Notes: generated by a model from the sequence alone, not told the origin. DNA of 64,000 nucleotides from Trichobilharzia szidati (GCA_944472155.2 OX235273.1:34321204-34385203); one strand, 5' to 3'. Shown: positions 22,491 to 34,632, counted from the first letter of the stretch. Made by a program: numbers and translations.

Positions 22491-22493
22491 TAG

Positions 22494-22545
22494 AGCCTAG
22501 TTGATGAATTTGTTGAAAAGACACATTTTTCTTCTCTATAGATGT
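22494..22545 (+). ncRNA. hammerhead-like relic upstream of PLE-E
   Basis: GCCTAG, TTGATGA, ATTTGTT, GAAA, then AGACACATTTTTCTTCTC. It aligns in direct orientation with the block downstream of PLE-E at 23430-23485, suggesting direct rather than inverted arms for this element. No paired stem I. Confidence 0.4.
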
Positions 22546-22573
22546 TTTTTTGTGTTTTCTTTGAAAATGTTAT

Positions 22574-23074
22574 TTGTGGTCACGTAAAACTGAATTTAAA
22601 AGTTTTGGACAGCCTGACTGTTATCATTATTACTTTTTAGATTTTGAGTGGAAAACTAAACTTCTACAATACATCTGCAACAACAACTTCTACAACCGAC
22701 AAATGATCAACGGATGTGTGAAGGATAAACTGCCGCTTTGGGCCACCTCAATGTGTGTTTATAAATTCACCTGCCCATGTGGAGCTAGTTATATTGGCCG
22801 CAAAAAGCGCACGCTTTCCAAACGCATCTCTGAACATTATCCGGCATGATTAGCAAAGGGACAGTGCAAGACAATTACTAGCTCAATTCTCTCATGGCAC
22901 GTAGCTCCACCGGAGTCGTCTTTCAAGATCATCTACAAAGTGAAGCCAAATGGTACGAAGGGCGTCAGGTTTCGGCTTTTGTGTATGGCGGAGGCGCTGG
23001 CAATTCATCAATACAACCCTGAACTCTGTACACACAAAAAGTTTGTCCAGTCTCTTATTCTTCCTTGGTCTTAA
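22574..23074 (+). pseudogene. PLE-E C-terminal remnant with GIY-YIG domain
   Basis: Frame 22574-22849 ends with KDKLPLWATSMCVYKFTCPC, GASYIGRKKRTLSKRISEH: C-x-C, an intact YIG, the usual Arg region and the SEH motif. A stop follows, then in shifted frames SSILSWHVAP, FKIIYKV, RLLCMAEALAIHQYNPELC and KKFVQSLILPWS, the complete family C-terminus, with the natural stop at 23072-23074. The reverse transcriptase is missing. One of the better preserved GIY-YIG domains here. Confidence 0.82.
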
Positions 23075-23550
23075 CCTTCTCACTAATCGTTCCCTGTAAA
23101 ACATTTCGACTTTTTTCTTTTCCTTTTTGTAATTTTCAATCTTACTTTTAGTTTGCTTTTGCTTTAATAATTAATTCACTATTATCACTCTCATATGCTC
23201 CTTTTGTACATTTTCACACCCTCTTCACACTTGTTAAATTGACACTCAAATTCCTTTATTCTCACTCAATAGCAATTTTAACCTTATCAAATTTCTATCT
23301 TTGTTCCGTTGAATACCACATAATTTTCAACTTTTACTTTTCACTTCTAAAGTCACTTCTGAGTAATTATATCAATTATGTCACCCCCTATTACTCAATA
23401 ATAGACCACTATATATTTTGTAAATCTAAATAGGACTGTACAGCCTCTGAAGATGATTTCGTTGATAAAGAAAATTTTCTTCGCTGAATCTGTCTTTTAT
23501 TTACATCTGCATTTAATCCTTTTCTCTACAATACTTTTCAGCTGGCTCCA
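23075..23550 (+). other. 3' untranslated region and arm of PLE-E with hammerhead-like relic
   Basis: T-rich region. At about 23430-23485: CAGCC, AAGATGA, TTTCGTT, GATAA (GAAA with an extra T), AGAAAATTTTCT palindrome, TTC, GCTG pairing with CAGC. This follows the hammerhead order of the other PLE arms. Decayed. Confidence 0.45.
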
Positions 23551-23554
23551 TCAT

Positions 23555-23725
23555 TGACCATTAGCTTTCATCTCCTCATAAGCATACGATCACCTCGGCA
23601 GACTTGGGTCCATACCCAACTTGTCGTTTCCTATTCGAGTTCCACATGATGTGTAATGTCAACCAATGGTCTTGTTTGGCATATTTATATGACACTAGAT
23701 TCTTGGTTTCAAGATTTCGTGATAA
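23555..23725 (-). mobile_element. RTE 3' scrap
   Basis: Minus strand shows ATGTGGAACTCGAATAGG, then TGGGTATGGACCCAAGTCTG and ATGAGGAGATGAAAGC, corresponding to the [18 protein letters not shown] and CEEEM region of the RTE ORF. Short and diverged. Confidence 0.55.
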
Positions 23726-23729
23726 CTAA

Positions 23730-24405
23730 TCCTTTCTCCCCAGACATCTGACGTGCACTGTGAAGTGAATGCACCTCAAATAGCTTTACTACGTCCTCCA
23801 GATATGTTTAGTCTATGTGACCAATCGATTGAATATCTTATATTATGCCTCTATACTTAAGACACACTCCTTTGTGGGAGGTTAATATTTACTGACAAAT
23901 TTTACCAAAACAATATCTTTCTATGCAAAGATATTTGCGTGAAAGTACTTGTTATTTTGGATGAACCAACCGACACACATATGTATGCTTAATCAGCTGT
24001 TCACTTTCTCAACTTTTCACAGACTTCAGAAAGTCTAATATGCCAAATGCTTCCACTCACACCATAAAGTTATGAATATGTGATGATTGGAAATGAAGTA
24101 ATTTTTTACACTTGATACCCTTGGGAAAGTAAGTCATAGAGAATACGATGTGAAATTGCGTCTACTGACGTCATAATTAGAAATAACTTTTTCTTTTTAA
24201 CTTCGCAGTTAAGAAAAGTAAATAATTTATCAGCAGTAGCTAGTCATGAAACCAGTGATGTGGAATTTTAACCTCACTAATAAGTCATGATTTTTTTGAG
24301 ATGTGTAAAGTCAGTCAAGAAATTAAAATGACTCAATGTGAAATCATTTTCAGCTTATTTATATTCATTTAGCTTTAGATTTGCTTTATCGTGTCACTAG
24401 ACATG
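23730..24405. other. unassigned stretch
   Basis: No recognisable feature. Confidence 0.55.
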
Positions 24406-24409
24406 ACTT

Positions 24410-25320
24410 CTCTCATTCTGATTAAGACAATTTAGTTGAGTGTGCCGATGATCTGACCGTTTCCATGCAGTTTACTTCTCAAATGAGTAACATTTTATTA
24501 GATTAGTCAGTGATATCAGTCGAATGGTCTTAAGCTAAATCCCTCCAAATGAAAGGTTGTTAATTTCATCTTCAGATATAAGTGCGATTTACATGTACGG
24601 GTTTGTTCCAATAACTCAAGTGCCATAATAGACATTGGAGTTGAAACTGAGTCGAATATTGAATTCCTTGGACTGTCTATTTCCTTCGGTCTTTCCTGGT
24701 CTTGCCACATCATGTTAGTTTCCAGAAAGATATTACCTTTGACGTTCTAAGTAAGGAAGTTAAGACGATCTGGTATCATTCTGTCTCTACTTTCTCAGTT
24801 TGTTAATTCTTTTATTCTGACTTTCTTTGTTTACTGCTCCTCCTTAATCTTTCCCCCGCTACTTACGAAATACTTTCTTGGATTGCGAAGGGCACAAAAG
24901 CTGTCAGTAGGACCAGAAGGGTGTCACTAAACCAACTTGTTCATAGTGTTGTAGATAGACGCATGGACTCATGCAAGAAATCGGGGAATATCACCCTGTC
25001 GAACACTGAACATATTCTCTATACACAACTCTCTCTTAGCATTCCATCAAGTAGGACCAGAAGCGATTATAGAAGAATTTATGCACGGACCACTTAATCG
25101 AAAAACCATATGATACCTTTTTGGGGACACATTTTATGTTATGAGAAGAGTGTAAGACACGACATTACTAACCTGCTGAGGAAAAATTAGTCAAAGACCC
25201 TTTTTATTCCTTCTTTATTCGAAATATTGTCATTAATTTTTCCACTTTTACTTTAATTTTGTATTCATTTTATCACTGAACAATACTATCAATGTAAATG
25301 CTCTGTTTAATTATTTCCGC
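24410..25320 (+). mobile_element. CR1-like LINE, C-terminal reverse transcriptase remnant
   Basis: Translated pieces in several frames read VECADDLTVSM (motif C, normally YADDLTVS), a short segment around 24650 (IPWTVYFLRSF frame), TYEILSWIAKGTKAVSR, and HSVVDRRMDSCKKSG with NTEHILYTQLSLSIPSSRTR, the C-terminal region typical of schistosome CR1/SR1-type LINEs. Stops occur throughout. The final 100 bp (TTTTACTTTAATTTTGTATT, CAATGTAAATGCTCTG) resemble the end of the copy at 59100-60370, giving the approximate 3' boundary. Non-functional. Confidence 0.7.
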
Positions 25321-25324
25321 CTGT

Positions 25325-26095
25325 ACTATGTTAACAGAAACTTCGATGCAGGATTTATTACATGCTGAAAATTCCATATTGTTTCAGAAATATTGTTTGG
25401 AATAAAGCCATTCGTACTGTAACAACAGAAGACAAGAGACTTGTTAAAGTAATGTTTATTTGGAATTTGGTATCTAAATATAGCCAAATTATGCACAGCT
25501 TATCTGAATATCGTCGTTTGCGCATATCTTCCGTGATGTGCTACTTCTACTCTTCCTATTGTGTTTCTTTATCTTCATATCTCTCATGTTTTTTCGCAAC
25601 GCTGAATCATTTGCTCTCTTTGATGTCAAATCTATCTCTTCGCTATTTGATATTTTTTGCCGATGAATGTCTCTTTATGTACCACTGATAAATCTCAGCA
25701 GCACGCACCACATTATTAATTAGTTCTTTATTGGATTTGAAAAAAGGTACTATTAAATAGTCTGTTTTCTGCCATAAGCCAGAGAAATATCAGCAAAATC
25801 AAACAAATGGTCAGAAAAGGCATACGAAACATGATTTCAGGTAAACATATCTAGAGTAAAGTGATAAAGGCAGTCAGCTTACAGCAAATAGCAAACAGCA
25901 TCACTGAGGGAAACTTTAAGAAAGTCGCCTTTCTCGGTCACTTGCTAAATATCCTTCCAATTACAGTCAGCGTGAGTGAGGGCGCAAAACCCAACTAGGA
26001 TAGTGGAAGCAGTACAGGCGTTCGTTAGCTTGAAATAGATGTAGGAATACACAGTACTTGACACAGGGAGCGAGATACGAATTTCCAACTCCGTC
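25325..26095. other. unassigned stretch
   Basis: A 108-codon plus-strand frame at 25362-25688 is Ser/Tyr/Leu-rich without motifs and looks fortuitous. Nothing else seen. Confidence 0.5.
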
Positions 26096-26099
26096 AAGT

Positions 26100-27133
26100 A
26101 CGTGCTTCTGTTTGACTGAGGCACTTGGTATGTACATCACTCCGTGTTTACTCATGGCACCTGAGCTTATCGCCAATGCGATATATTCATCTCCAACCTT
26201 TAAAGAAAAAAGTTGAAGCATGCAATCGAAGAAACAACTTCCTACTGTCGATATGTTGATGACACATTTATATTGTGCAAAATGAAAGTCATGCTTCACA
26301 CTTACTAAGATTATTCATGATGCGCACGCCAATATTGAGTTCACTATGGAACATGAAACGACGGAATTCACTTCCTCGACATCGCCATGGAACGCCTAGA
26401 AACGGCAGTCATCAAAAGTCAATTTATCGAAAGTCTACTTGAATGGACAATACTTACAATTTAATAGCTTTTCCAAATAGCTTTAAACGAGCACCAGTCA
26501 AGACTCTGTACGATAAAGCGAGGAGAATATGCTCTATAGAGAAATTAGTGGAAGAATTTGAGTTCCTTGAAAAGACATTGAAGAGCAATGGGTACCCTCA
26601 AAGGTTCATCAACAAGTATGGAAGATCTGAAGTCAAAAATGTAAAACAAATCACATTGGAATAAAAGCCAATCTACTTTCAGCTTGATTATAAAGGTGAA
26701 AACATTACAGCGATGATCAACAGAAGGCTGAGTACATCACTAGTTATAGCCTACCCTACAGCTAAGCTCGTTCCCGTCTATCGAACAACTTGCTTTTTGA
26801 TGCAATCAAGATATCCTTCTCATGTAACTCCAACTTTTTACAAATTTACATATATCTGCGGGAGCAATTACATTGGAAGAACATAAAGAAGGGCATATCT
26901 ACGATTTTCTAAACATGTATCAAAAAGCTTACGTCTAAAGGGAACAAATGCTTTCAGTGCCATCGCAGGATCTGACACGGTCATGAGGTGGACGTCGAAA
27001 AGTCGTTCAAAACTATCACTAAGCAAAATAGCTCAATTCTCCTTAAGTTTGCTGAAGCCATTTCCATCAAGCGCTTGAAACCTGACTTATGCGTTCAGAA
27101 AGAAGCGGTTATCAGTCTTTCTTTGCTCTGGTA
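26100..27133 (+). pseudogene. PLE-G: decayed PLE with VDD motif, linker and C-terminus
   Basis: Frames in order: TTSYCRYVDDTFILCKMKV (reverse transcriptase motif C), FLDIAMERLETAVIKS (post-motif C block), LVEEFEFLEKTLKSNGYPQR with FINKYGRS, a poorly preserved GIY-YIG region (YKFTYICGSNYIGRT-like at codon level near 26840-26885), and SSILLKFAEAISIKRLKPDLC, ending QKEAVISLSLLW at 27133. It retains more of the reverse transcriptase than most PLEs here but is riddled with stops. Confidence 0.7.
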
Positions 27134-27337
27134 ACTGGATATTTTTCATCTGAATGCGAGATGCTGAAAAGTTTCATTGTTTATGATTATTATTGTTCGG
27201 AATTGTGTTTAATATTGCATATATATTATTATTAGTGTATGTGTATATTGATCGATTGATTTTTGTTTAAAATGAACTCTGTGCAAGTATGTTAAAATCG
27301 TTTTTGTAGATACATTAAATAATGTATTTGCACTGTA

Positions 27338-27389
27338 AGCAGCTGACGAGAAAGTAACGAAATAAAAGATGGTACCATTTTATTCTGCT
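27338..27389 (+). ncRNA. hammerhead-like ribozyme motif, PLE type
   Basis: AGCAG (27338-27342) and CTGCT (27385-27389) form stem I. The core is CTGACGA (one change from CTGATGA), stem II is minimal (G AAAGTAA C), then GAAA. Stem III is TAAA/TTTA enclosing the palindrome ATGGTACCAT with a 2-base bulge, and ATT precedes the predicted cleavage point. It lies about 200 bp after the end of PLE-G coding, where its 3' arm should be. The single core change probably lowers or abolishes cleavage. Confidence 0.6.
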
Positions 27390-27399
27390 AAAACTGTTG

Positions 27400-27635
27400 T
27401 TCAAATGCGAACAACATCGGATTTACAGGGAAGATTGTGAATCTATTTAGATTCTATTTCCATTTAGTGTGTGCTGTTAAGCAAGCAAACTGATATAGTA
27501 CCGAAACAACCCACTATGACGTTGTTTCTCATGTCCTAGAACAATCTAGGAGCATCTCCGCCTGTAAATCCAGATCCAGCATATCTAACCAGGGACTCGA
27601 GCACTGAAGGCAGTCTCTCCTGCCCCATGGAAACG
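27400..27635. other. unassigned flank
   Basis: No feature seen; leads into the GC-elevated segment. Confidence 0.4.
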
Positions 27636-27639
27636 AGAT

Positions 27640-28480
27640 TTAGACCACCAATCAGTTTCCCATCTCATGAAACGTCGCTTTTGACTGTTCTTCATGCCAA
27701 ACGTCCTTCCAACAATCGGTGATAGGGTGACCAAGCCATACATGGCTATCCGCTAAATGTGAGTCACATTTTAACTGGTCTTGGCGCTCTCGCCCAAAGT
27801 TCCGATGATTGATTGCCCTCCGAAGCCCCTTGCTTCGCATAAAGATAAGGATTCCTTGGTCTGTTCGTTCGATCTGAGTGGATGGATGCGAATGTTGTTC
27901 ATGCCTGCAACAGATACTAGCTTCACCAAAGCTTCCCGGCAGCCCTCCACAGAGGTCACCACGTGGAGGCGTTTGCCCCGCGTAACTCATCTCTTTATTT
28001 CCACCATCACTCATGCCCATGTGAGTTTCTTCACATTAATACTCAGAGCACTGGACAGAATGCTGTCACTCCACTGAAATCATAAGTTAGGCAAACCTAG
28101 GCAATCGGTTTCTAAATATATGGACGCCAATATTACGAAGGTATACGATGAACAAAGAGTACCAGGTCTGCCACCATTCCTAGTTTCGACGACAGAAGAA
28201 CGTCGAAAGAAGCAACGAGCGAATTAGATGACGAGGCACCTGGCAACCTCGGGACAGTCATAGCCGCTCTTGTCACCGTCTGCTGTCAAATGACAGTGTA
28301 GATCAGATAGCCAGCCGGAGAAGAATAAGCAACAACAATCTGTTACTCAACAAACATGAGTTTGGACATGGAGATGGACTGGACCAATGCAACGAAGAAC
28401 TTCAAGAGACTTCACACAACAGACATTTGGATGAAACCCAAATTGGGCATGACGTGCTAAGTCTCATAGATTGATAGGGA
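27640..28480. other. GC-elevated segment of unknown identity
   Basis: Base composition is visibly richer in G+C than the flanks. Two overlapping minus-strand frames are open: 27652-28020 (122 codons) and 27771-27962 (63 codons, part of a longer open stretch reading VTSVEGCREALVKLVSVAGM and GGQSIIGTLGESAK). Neither shows a motif I can name. It could be a fragment of a retroelement gag-like region, a pseudogene or an unannotated exon. No splice or repeat boundary could be fixed. Confidence 0.4.
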
Positions 28481-28489
28481 GGAGATCAC

Positions 28490-30860
28490 GTGATAATAGT
28501 CAACTGAATTGGAAAGCTTAGAATCGGGACATATGTTCTCCTAAGAAGATAAAAACACGTGGCAATGCAGTTCTGACTTATTCCTATGGATCAATAAATG
28601 CTGGACGAAATTATTTCTATCATTTATGTTAGGCGTTTTGAACCCGAACATTTTTGACATACCAATTAGCGTTTATCAAAGCAGAGATAACTCAATCGTT
28701 GTGTGCACGTGTCTAAATGAAGTGAAACTTTCAGAACCGTCGGAGTACTCTGTACTTTACATAGTTAAATTATCACCAACCTTGCTGGAATCTCTTCTAA
28801 GCCAAAAATGTTTGATAAATGCAGCCAGACACCTTTAAGACAGAAAAAAAGATTAACAGAACCTGCCCCTAAGGTAAAAACAAATTACAGAGTTTTACAC
28901 TTTAATTATTTTTACGCTTTATGAGAAATCAGTGAATAGACATGAAATTAGATGTAGAAAAAAGAATAACTACTGAAAAAGTATCACACTGAAAGAAGAA
29001 AAACCGCAGGTTTCAGCGATGTAGTGAATTTTTCGTGATTAAACAGTCGGTTTCTTGCCTACTTTGTCTAACATTTAATTAGTGCTTTTAAAAATAAAAA
29101 TTTTGCCATTGGAAAGGAAGTTGGATATATAATTACTTTGTGTTTCTTTCTCTCTTTTTTGTTTCTTCTCTATTTGCAATCGACATTTTCCTGTTCTCTT
29201 ATGTCCGTCTGCTGACAGGAAGTCTTGAAGTTTTTGTGGCCTGTACATTGTCACGATGTAAATTCGTATGTGTGATAACTGAAAATTAACATTATTATTA
29301 TTATCATTAGTAGTAGTATAGAATTTACTCAGCTTAGATTAAAATATAAATGTATGAAGACTGTTTAGTTAACAGAATACTAAGTGTCACCCATGCCTTG
29401 TGCTTGTTTACATGCACTAGCGATGGGAGTATTTGATATATTTGTGTAAGACTAAGCCACTATAGTTCTACGTAATTCCGTATTAATTAAGTAATTGGAC
29501 GTACCACAAATTTTGGAACTGTAAAATTTACTGGATGACGTTTTAAACAAAACTATTTGTTCAAAATCCAATCAATAATTGTAACTACCTATCTGTGAAA
29601 TTTGATTTTCGTAGTACTGGTTCATGCTTCCCACTTGTCGTAAGGATAGTTGACTTTTCCAGATATCCGAAATATGCATTAAATCACTCATATTACGTGG
29701 ATTCTCAGCTGATTTGATTAGCAAAGCTCCAACCATCGATCTCTCATTCTGCCCTGTGACAATGGATTTTCAAACTTTCACCTTCTATGAGATGTACAGC
29801 TGAATTTACCGCTGTATCTGAGATTTTCTTTAGATTTCTAATCTTATTAGCGTTTGCTTATCTAGATTTTGAAAAGGGTTTTCCGCTGCGTTTTATCAGA
29901 CTGAGTCTGGTTGCTACCCTGACCTATGCTTGAATCCTTCAAGTCACTGTTACGCAGCGTACCATAAAGCTGTTTAGATTGTACGCCTGATTCACCAAAA
30001 AGTCAATAGTTCACTTATTGTCTGATTCTGAAATTCTGGTTTAAAATTAGTATAAAACTCTACAATCTAGACTACACAGTATTACTTCAGTTTATACCGT
30101 CACATCTACATGAAATGTAACAGTTTCCAATGATGCATACTGTGAACTTATATAACCATTTTGAAACCCCTCTGTAAAGTCATCTAGTAGTACCTACTAC
30201 TAGCCCTAGTAATGTAGACCTAAATGACACATGACTGTTTCTCTGCTTCTTAGCCAAGCTTGTCACGGTTTCATCCTCCTACAGACTCAAAACTGCTTGA
30301 ACCAATCAAGTTTTGACAAGCTCGCCGCGTTATACAGTAGATTTTTTTATGCTCTTGAGGTATGATTTGACAACTCACTATTAGACGGAAATTGTCCATG
30401 AACAGTCTTACTGTCTGACAGTTTAACAAATAAGCATAGGAGTAAAAGGAAGTTATGGACTAATGTGTCAAACCCTGAAAGAGGTAACACTGAATAAATC
30501 AAACTTTGAATGATTACCCATTCATTAGTTATGCATATGTCTTATTGTGAATTATATATAAATATATATATATATACTTAGTGTGAAACTATCGTTTAGA
30601 CTTAGAAATAATGAAATACTTAATCATGACTGCCTTGTAAACAGAATCATCCCTACTATGAGTAATCCCTTGTCTCACCTCGTTTGATTTATATTCTCAT
30701 AACAGGCTGAATGACACCAGAAGAACACAAAAATTATTAAAGCGGAAGGAAATATACAACAACTTTTTGTGTCTATCATTGACAAACTTTGGAATGAATG
30801 AATTCACTGTTATAAGATGACACAGGTAAATATTCTGTTGAATAATTAATTTTCAAGATT
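28490..30860. other. unassigned AT-rich stretch
   Basis: About 2.4 kb without recognisable features, apart from (AT)n near 30550-30575. Confidence 0.55.
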
Positions 30861-30864
30861 TCTT

Positions 30865-31025
30865 TGGTAAGGATTTGATTTATTTCAAGTTGGATCACGG
30901 ATTGCTGTCAGTTGGAGTACCACTGAAAATCAGCAAAGAGACCTGGACAGCTGTTCTATCCTTATTTTGGATTTTTCAGCATTGCGTGCCCGAGACTCTG
31001 CAAGGTATTGCATTGACAGACGTTA
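30865..31025 (-). repeat. hammerhead SINE family 2, diverged
   Basis: Minus strand: CTGAAAA for the core, stem II ATCC/GGAT (both sides changed from GTCC/GGAC, so pairing is kept), AGAA for GAAA, the palindrome CAGCTG, GTC and CAGG. It continues CTGATTTTCAGTGGTACTCC, then a tail (GATCCAACTTGAAATAAATC) whose inverse occurs at 52745-52790. Confidence 0.6.
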
Positions 31026-31029
31026 CAGT

Positions 31030-31437
31030 TCATTGGCATACGGTTTCCTATTATAGCTCTGAATAGTCCACAAGATTAATCGCGTAAGTTGAAGGCCTTT
31101 AGTTAGATCTTCAGTGAAGTCACTGCTGCATACAGCTGAAAAGTCCCAAACACTACGATGAATACTTAATACAGGCGAACAGTCCAGTTGTGAAACTATC
31201 ATTTTCTTAATAGATTATGTTTTTAAAACTAACTTCAATTTTGAAGTATAATGGGTTGGAAATGATTTCAAAATGCATAATTAAACTAGGCTATGCATAA
31301 CTTGGCGTACAGCTCCATCACTGACTGGAGAAAGAAAGTTTCGAAATTCCTAAGCACACAGTTAACGTATTTAAAACAAAGAAAAAGTATATCACATTCG
31401 ACAATTGTATCATTGAATAATTTTTTGAGTTTCAGTA
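31030..31437. other. unassigned stretch
   Basis: No recognisable feature. Confidence 0.5.
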
Positions 31438-31438
31438 G

Positions 31439-32988
31439 TATTTGCTTAAAACAATTAGTCCCTCTGATAAATTTGAATAAGGCATTAAGAAGACAAATTT
31501 CGCGAGATGAAATCATTTCTTAGTTTCTTTACAACCGCTTTACATGTAACATTGTTAACAATAATAAAATTAAGTTCATGACAATTACTCAGTTAAATGA
31601 AAACAAAAGTACATGCTAATGACCATTCATATTTAGATAGGTCATGTTGTCCATGGTAGTCGAAGATTGAAGTCTCTTGTTTTTGTACACACAGTTTAGG
31701 CTGTATGTGAAATGTTAGATTCACCTTCCAAGAAAAGGCACAGAAACAAATCGATGGTGTCGCGATTGTTTGCCCTCTTGGGCTCCTGTTAGCAGATATT
31801 TTCATGTCGAAATCGGAGATACAAATGCAAGGTGTGCTTGGAGAATTTATGCTGTATACACGTTATGTGGATGATACTCTCATTAGTGGTGATAATAGTA
31901 AATCTATTGAAAACTTTATTACCCTATATAATCATATTCATCCAAATATCCGAGTGACGTCCAAACTGGAATCCAATAACAAACTCGGTTTCCTGGATAT
32001 TACTATGACTAGGAGAGATGATGGAACGATTCAACGATATTTTTTTCGTAAACAGACATGGAGTGGAAAATATCTTCATTTTACCAGTTTTGTTCCTATC
32101 TAGTAGAAACGTTCCCTTGTGAAATGTTTGTTCTTAAAGGCCCGAAAAATATGCACGAGTGACACATTGATGGACGAGTTTTGAAATATACATTCAGGTT
32201 TATTAGCTAATGGTTATCAGGAGAACTTCATCACTTGTCACAGTAGAGAAAAACCACATCTCAGAAAGACAGCTTCTGTACCAAAGAAAGTTATCTTTAT
32301 TAACCTACCATTCAAGGACGACCAGATAATGCAGTTGACAGCTCAACGACTTCGGTCAGCCATCAAACGCACATTCTACGCTGCATCTCTTTTTCTAATT
32401 CGCCGAACACTTTCGATCCCTATACCTACGATTAAAGGAAGAAATTCTGTGGCCTTACCTACTTCAAACTGTATCTACAAGTTCACCTGCAGCTGCGGTG
32501 ACACCTATATAGGTAGAACCAACAGAATGTTCCAATGTCGTCGAAAAGAACATGTGCCGAAATGGCTAATAAATCATGTAGAAAATCCCAATGTGAGTAG
32601 TCTGAATAGAAATCCAGAATCATCCATTGCAAAACACATTAATGTCAGGTCACAAAATCAATATTAATTACTGTTTCACAATTATTTCACATAACTCTAA
32701 TTCAAGGCTCGTTATTGAAGGTGATGGAAGCACTTTGGATTAATCACATACAGGCTAAACTGTGTGAACAAAAAACAATAGACTTCAATCTTCGCCTACC
32801 TTGGACAACATGACCTATCTAAATATGATTGATCATTAGTATTTACTTTTGTTTTTATTTAACTGAGTAATTGTCATGAGCTTTGTTTTATTATTGTTAA
32901 CCATGTTACATGTAAAGCGGTTGTAAAGAAACTACGGAATGATATCATCTCGCGAAATTTGTCTTCTTAATGCCTTAATATTTGTTTA
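31439..32988 (+). mobile_element. PLE-H: Penelope-like element with inverted arms
   Basis: Arms at about 31478-31708 and 32743-32977 are inverted repeats that include the last codons of the PLE ORF (DFNLRLPWTT), so the left arm contains an inverted copy of coding sequence. TATTTGCTTA at 31439-31448 and TATTTGTTTA at 32979-32988 (9 of 10) are a possible TSD, leaving an extra 29 bp before the left arm. The coding part begins right after the left arm at reverse transcriptase motif B. Confidence 0.75.
31740..32815 (+). pseudogene. PLE-H ORF from reverse transcriptase motif B to GIY-YIG
   Basis: The longest PLE coding remnant here. QIDGVAIVCPLGLLLADIF is motif B (usually DGVAMGSPLGP). Then YTRYVDDTLI (motif C with both Asp), LESNNKLGFLDITMTRRDDG, a stop region, and the frame 32329-32667 with IKRTFYAASLFLI, SNCIYKFTCSCG, DTYIGRTNRMFQCRRKEH: C-x-C, intact YIG, Arg, and KEH in place of SEH. 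Further frameshifts lead to NLRLPWTT near 32810. At least three disruptions. Motif A and everything upstream are missing, replaced by the inverted arm. Confidence 0.82.
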
Positions 32989-32989
32989 T

Positions 32990-33940
32990 AAAAGAGGGAA
33001 TAATAACACTCTCTCTTTAAGTAATCCGCGTCATGTCCGATGGGTAATAGTTGGGAATACTTCCTATTGATCGTTGGGGTACTTGAGATCACTGTTGACT
33101 GACTGGTATTAGTTTGAAGGTAATAGTTCATTATTATCTTTATCCTTTTTACTGAGCGGCGCTACTTCAAATTTCTTGGGTGTTATTAAATTTCATATAC
33201 ACTGAATTTTGTTCGGAAATCTGATGTCATAGTATTTTTCGGCTATGAAAATTAGTTGCACCCGAAATCAGTAACTAACTATCACTAATTCAATGAGTTG
33301 TGAAAACCACTTGTTATATCATAATTGTTGAACAAGGCCTAATCACAGAAAAAAAACATCCATCTATATACAACTAGAATGAAATTCATAGTTAACTTTA
33401 GTTATTTTTTCAAAGTTTAAATATAGAAAGTTGAAGTAAATAAATTCAACTGAGTGACAGGTAGAATTATGCTTCACTTTTATACATTAAAAGTGTTTTT
33501 CTACATTATGACATCTCTTTTAAATATGGCGCTTATGATCCATAGGAGCGAAAATTGAATCTTAGAGAGACAGAGAGATTTCAGTTTTATGCTACAATAA
33601 TAAAATAGTTTATTCTAAATACTCAGTATTCCTTTGTATAAATATCTTCTAGTTAGTTGTCAATTTTGAAGGATTTATCTTTGACATGAGATAATCCCCA
33701 TATAGTGAAGTTGGCACGTGTCTAAATAGTTTAAAGCATATACGGATCATATTGTCTTGGTTAAAACTATACTGTTAAACGGATAAAGTAATCCAATGAT
33801 GGAATACTGATATTGATAATGTATCATCATAATAACATTAGTATAATAAATATTTATCCATTTGTTAAGAAAATTTTTTATTGTTTACATAATCGTGAAC
33901 ATTTTACTGTATTTATTCACAGCACTGCATAAAAGCATAG
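32990..33940. other. unassigned stretch
   Basis: No recognisable feature. Confidence 0.55.
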
Positions 33941-33944
33941 AAGC

Positions 33945-34325
33945 ATTATTATTATATTATTGTTTCCTTTAATTCCTAGAGGAATATAGGGCTTCAGCCA
34001 TGCGTCTCCATTGCGTTCGGTTCTCTGCTAGAGTCTTTACCTGGCTCCAAGTCTATCCACACGTTTTCATCTCCTCTTCACATGACCTCCTCCAAGTCAC
34101 CCTTGCACTGACGACCAACTGGCCGCTTCCATTTCGGGTTCCACTAGAGGGCTTGTCTAGTGATATCACTTGATGGTTTCCGCACTGGCCAAGTCTCTGA
34201 TCCGTATAGTGAGAAGCACTGACTTCACATTGGAGTTGAAAATTCGGATCTTATTTTTGATGCTGAGTGTTGCTGACCTCCACACAGGCTTGGGAGTAAT
34301 GAAAGCTTGTTTTGCTTTCCCGAAG
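33945..34325 (-). mobile_element. 5'-truncated RTE copy F with internal deletion
   Basis: Reading leftward: GCAAAACAAGCTTTCATTAC, GATCCGAATTTTCAACTCCA, CGGATCAGAGACTTGGCC, then an abrupt jump to ATATCACTAGACAAGCCCTC, skipping roughly 200 bp present in copy B, then GGTGACTTGGAGGAGGTC and the tail CTGAAGCCCTATATTCC with ATTATT repeats. No clear TSD. Closest to copies A and B. Confidence 0.8.
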
Positions 34326-34329
34326 AATA

Positions 34330-34632
34330 TTTGAACTTATTTCAAAGGCATCAGAAGATGCATGAATATCTTGGAAGTAACCAACACTCAAATAATGATA
34401 TTAAAATCTAGACTGCATTCAAACTCTGACTTATTGTTGTAAGAGATAACTGTCGAAGATGAAAAGAAAATAAAGGCAGCCAAAAAAGCTTCAAACAAGC
34501 GATGTTCTTATCACTCGTTTAGAGAATTAGCGCCTGACGTACGAAATCCTTCTGCGACCCACGTCATTATTAATACACTTCTTTATTTATTCATTCCATC
34601 AGTTTCGAGTGGAATATAAAAATTCGGCTGAA
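34330..34632. other. unassigned stretch
   Basis: No recognisable feature. Confidence 0.5.

Noticed and set aside
25362..25688. 108-codon plus-strand frame, Leu/Ser/Tyr-rich with hydrophobic stretches
   Set aside because: Composition fits T-rich non-coding DNA; no start context, motif or exon signals that I trust.
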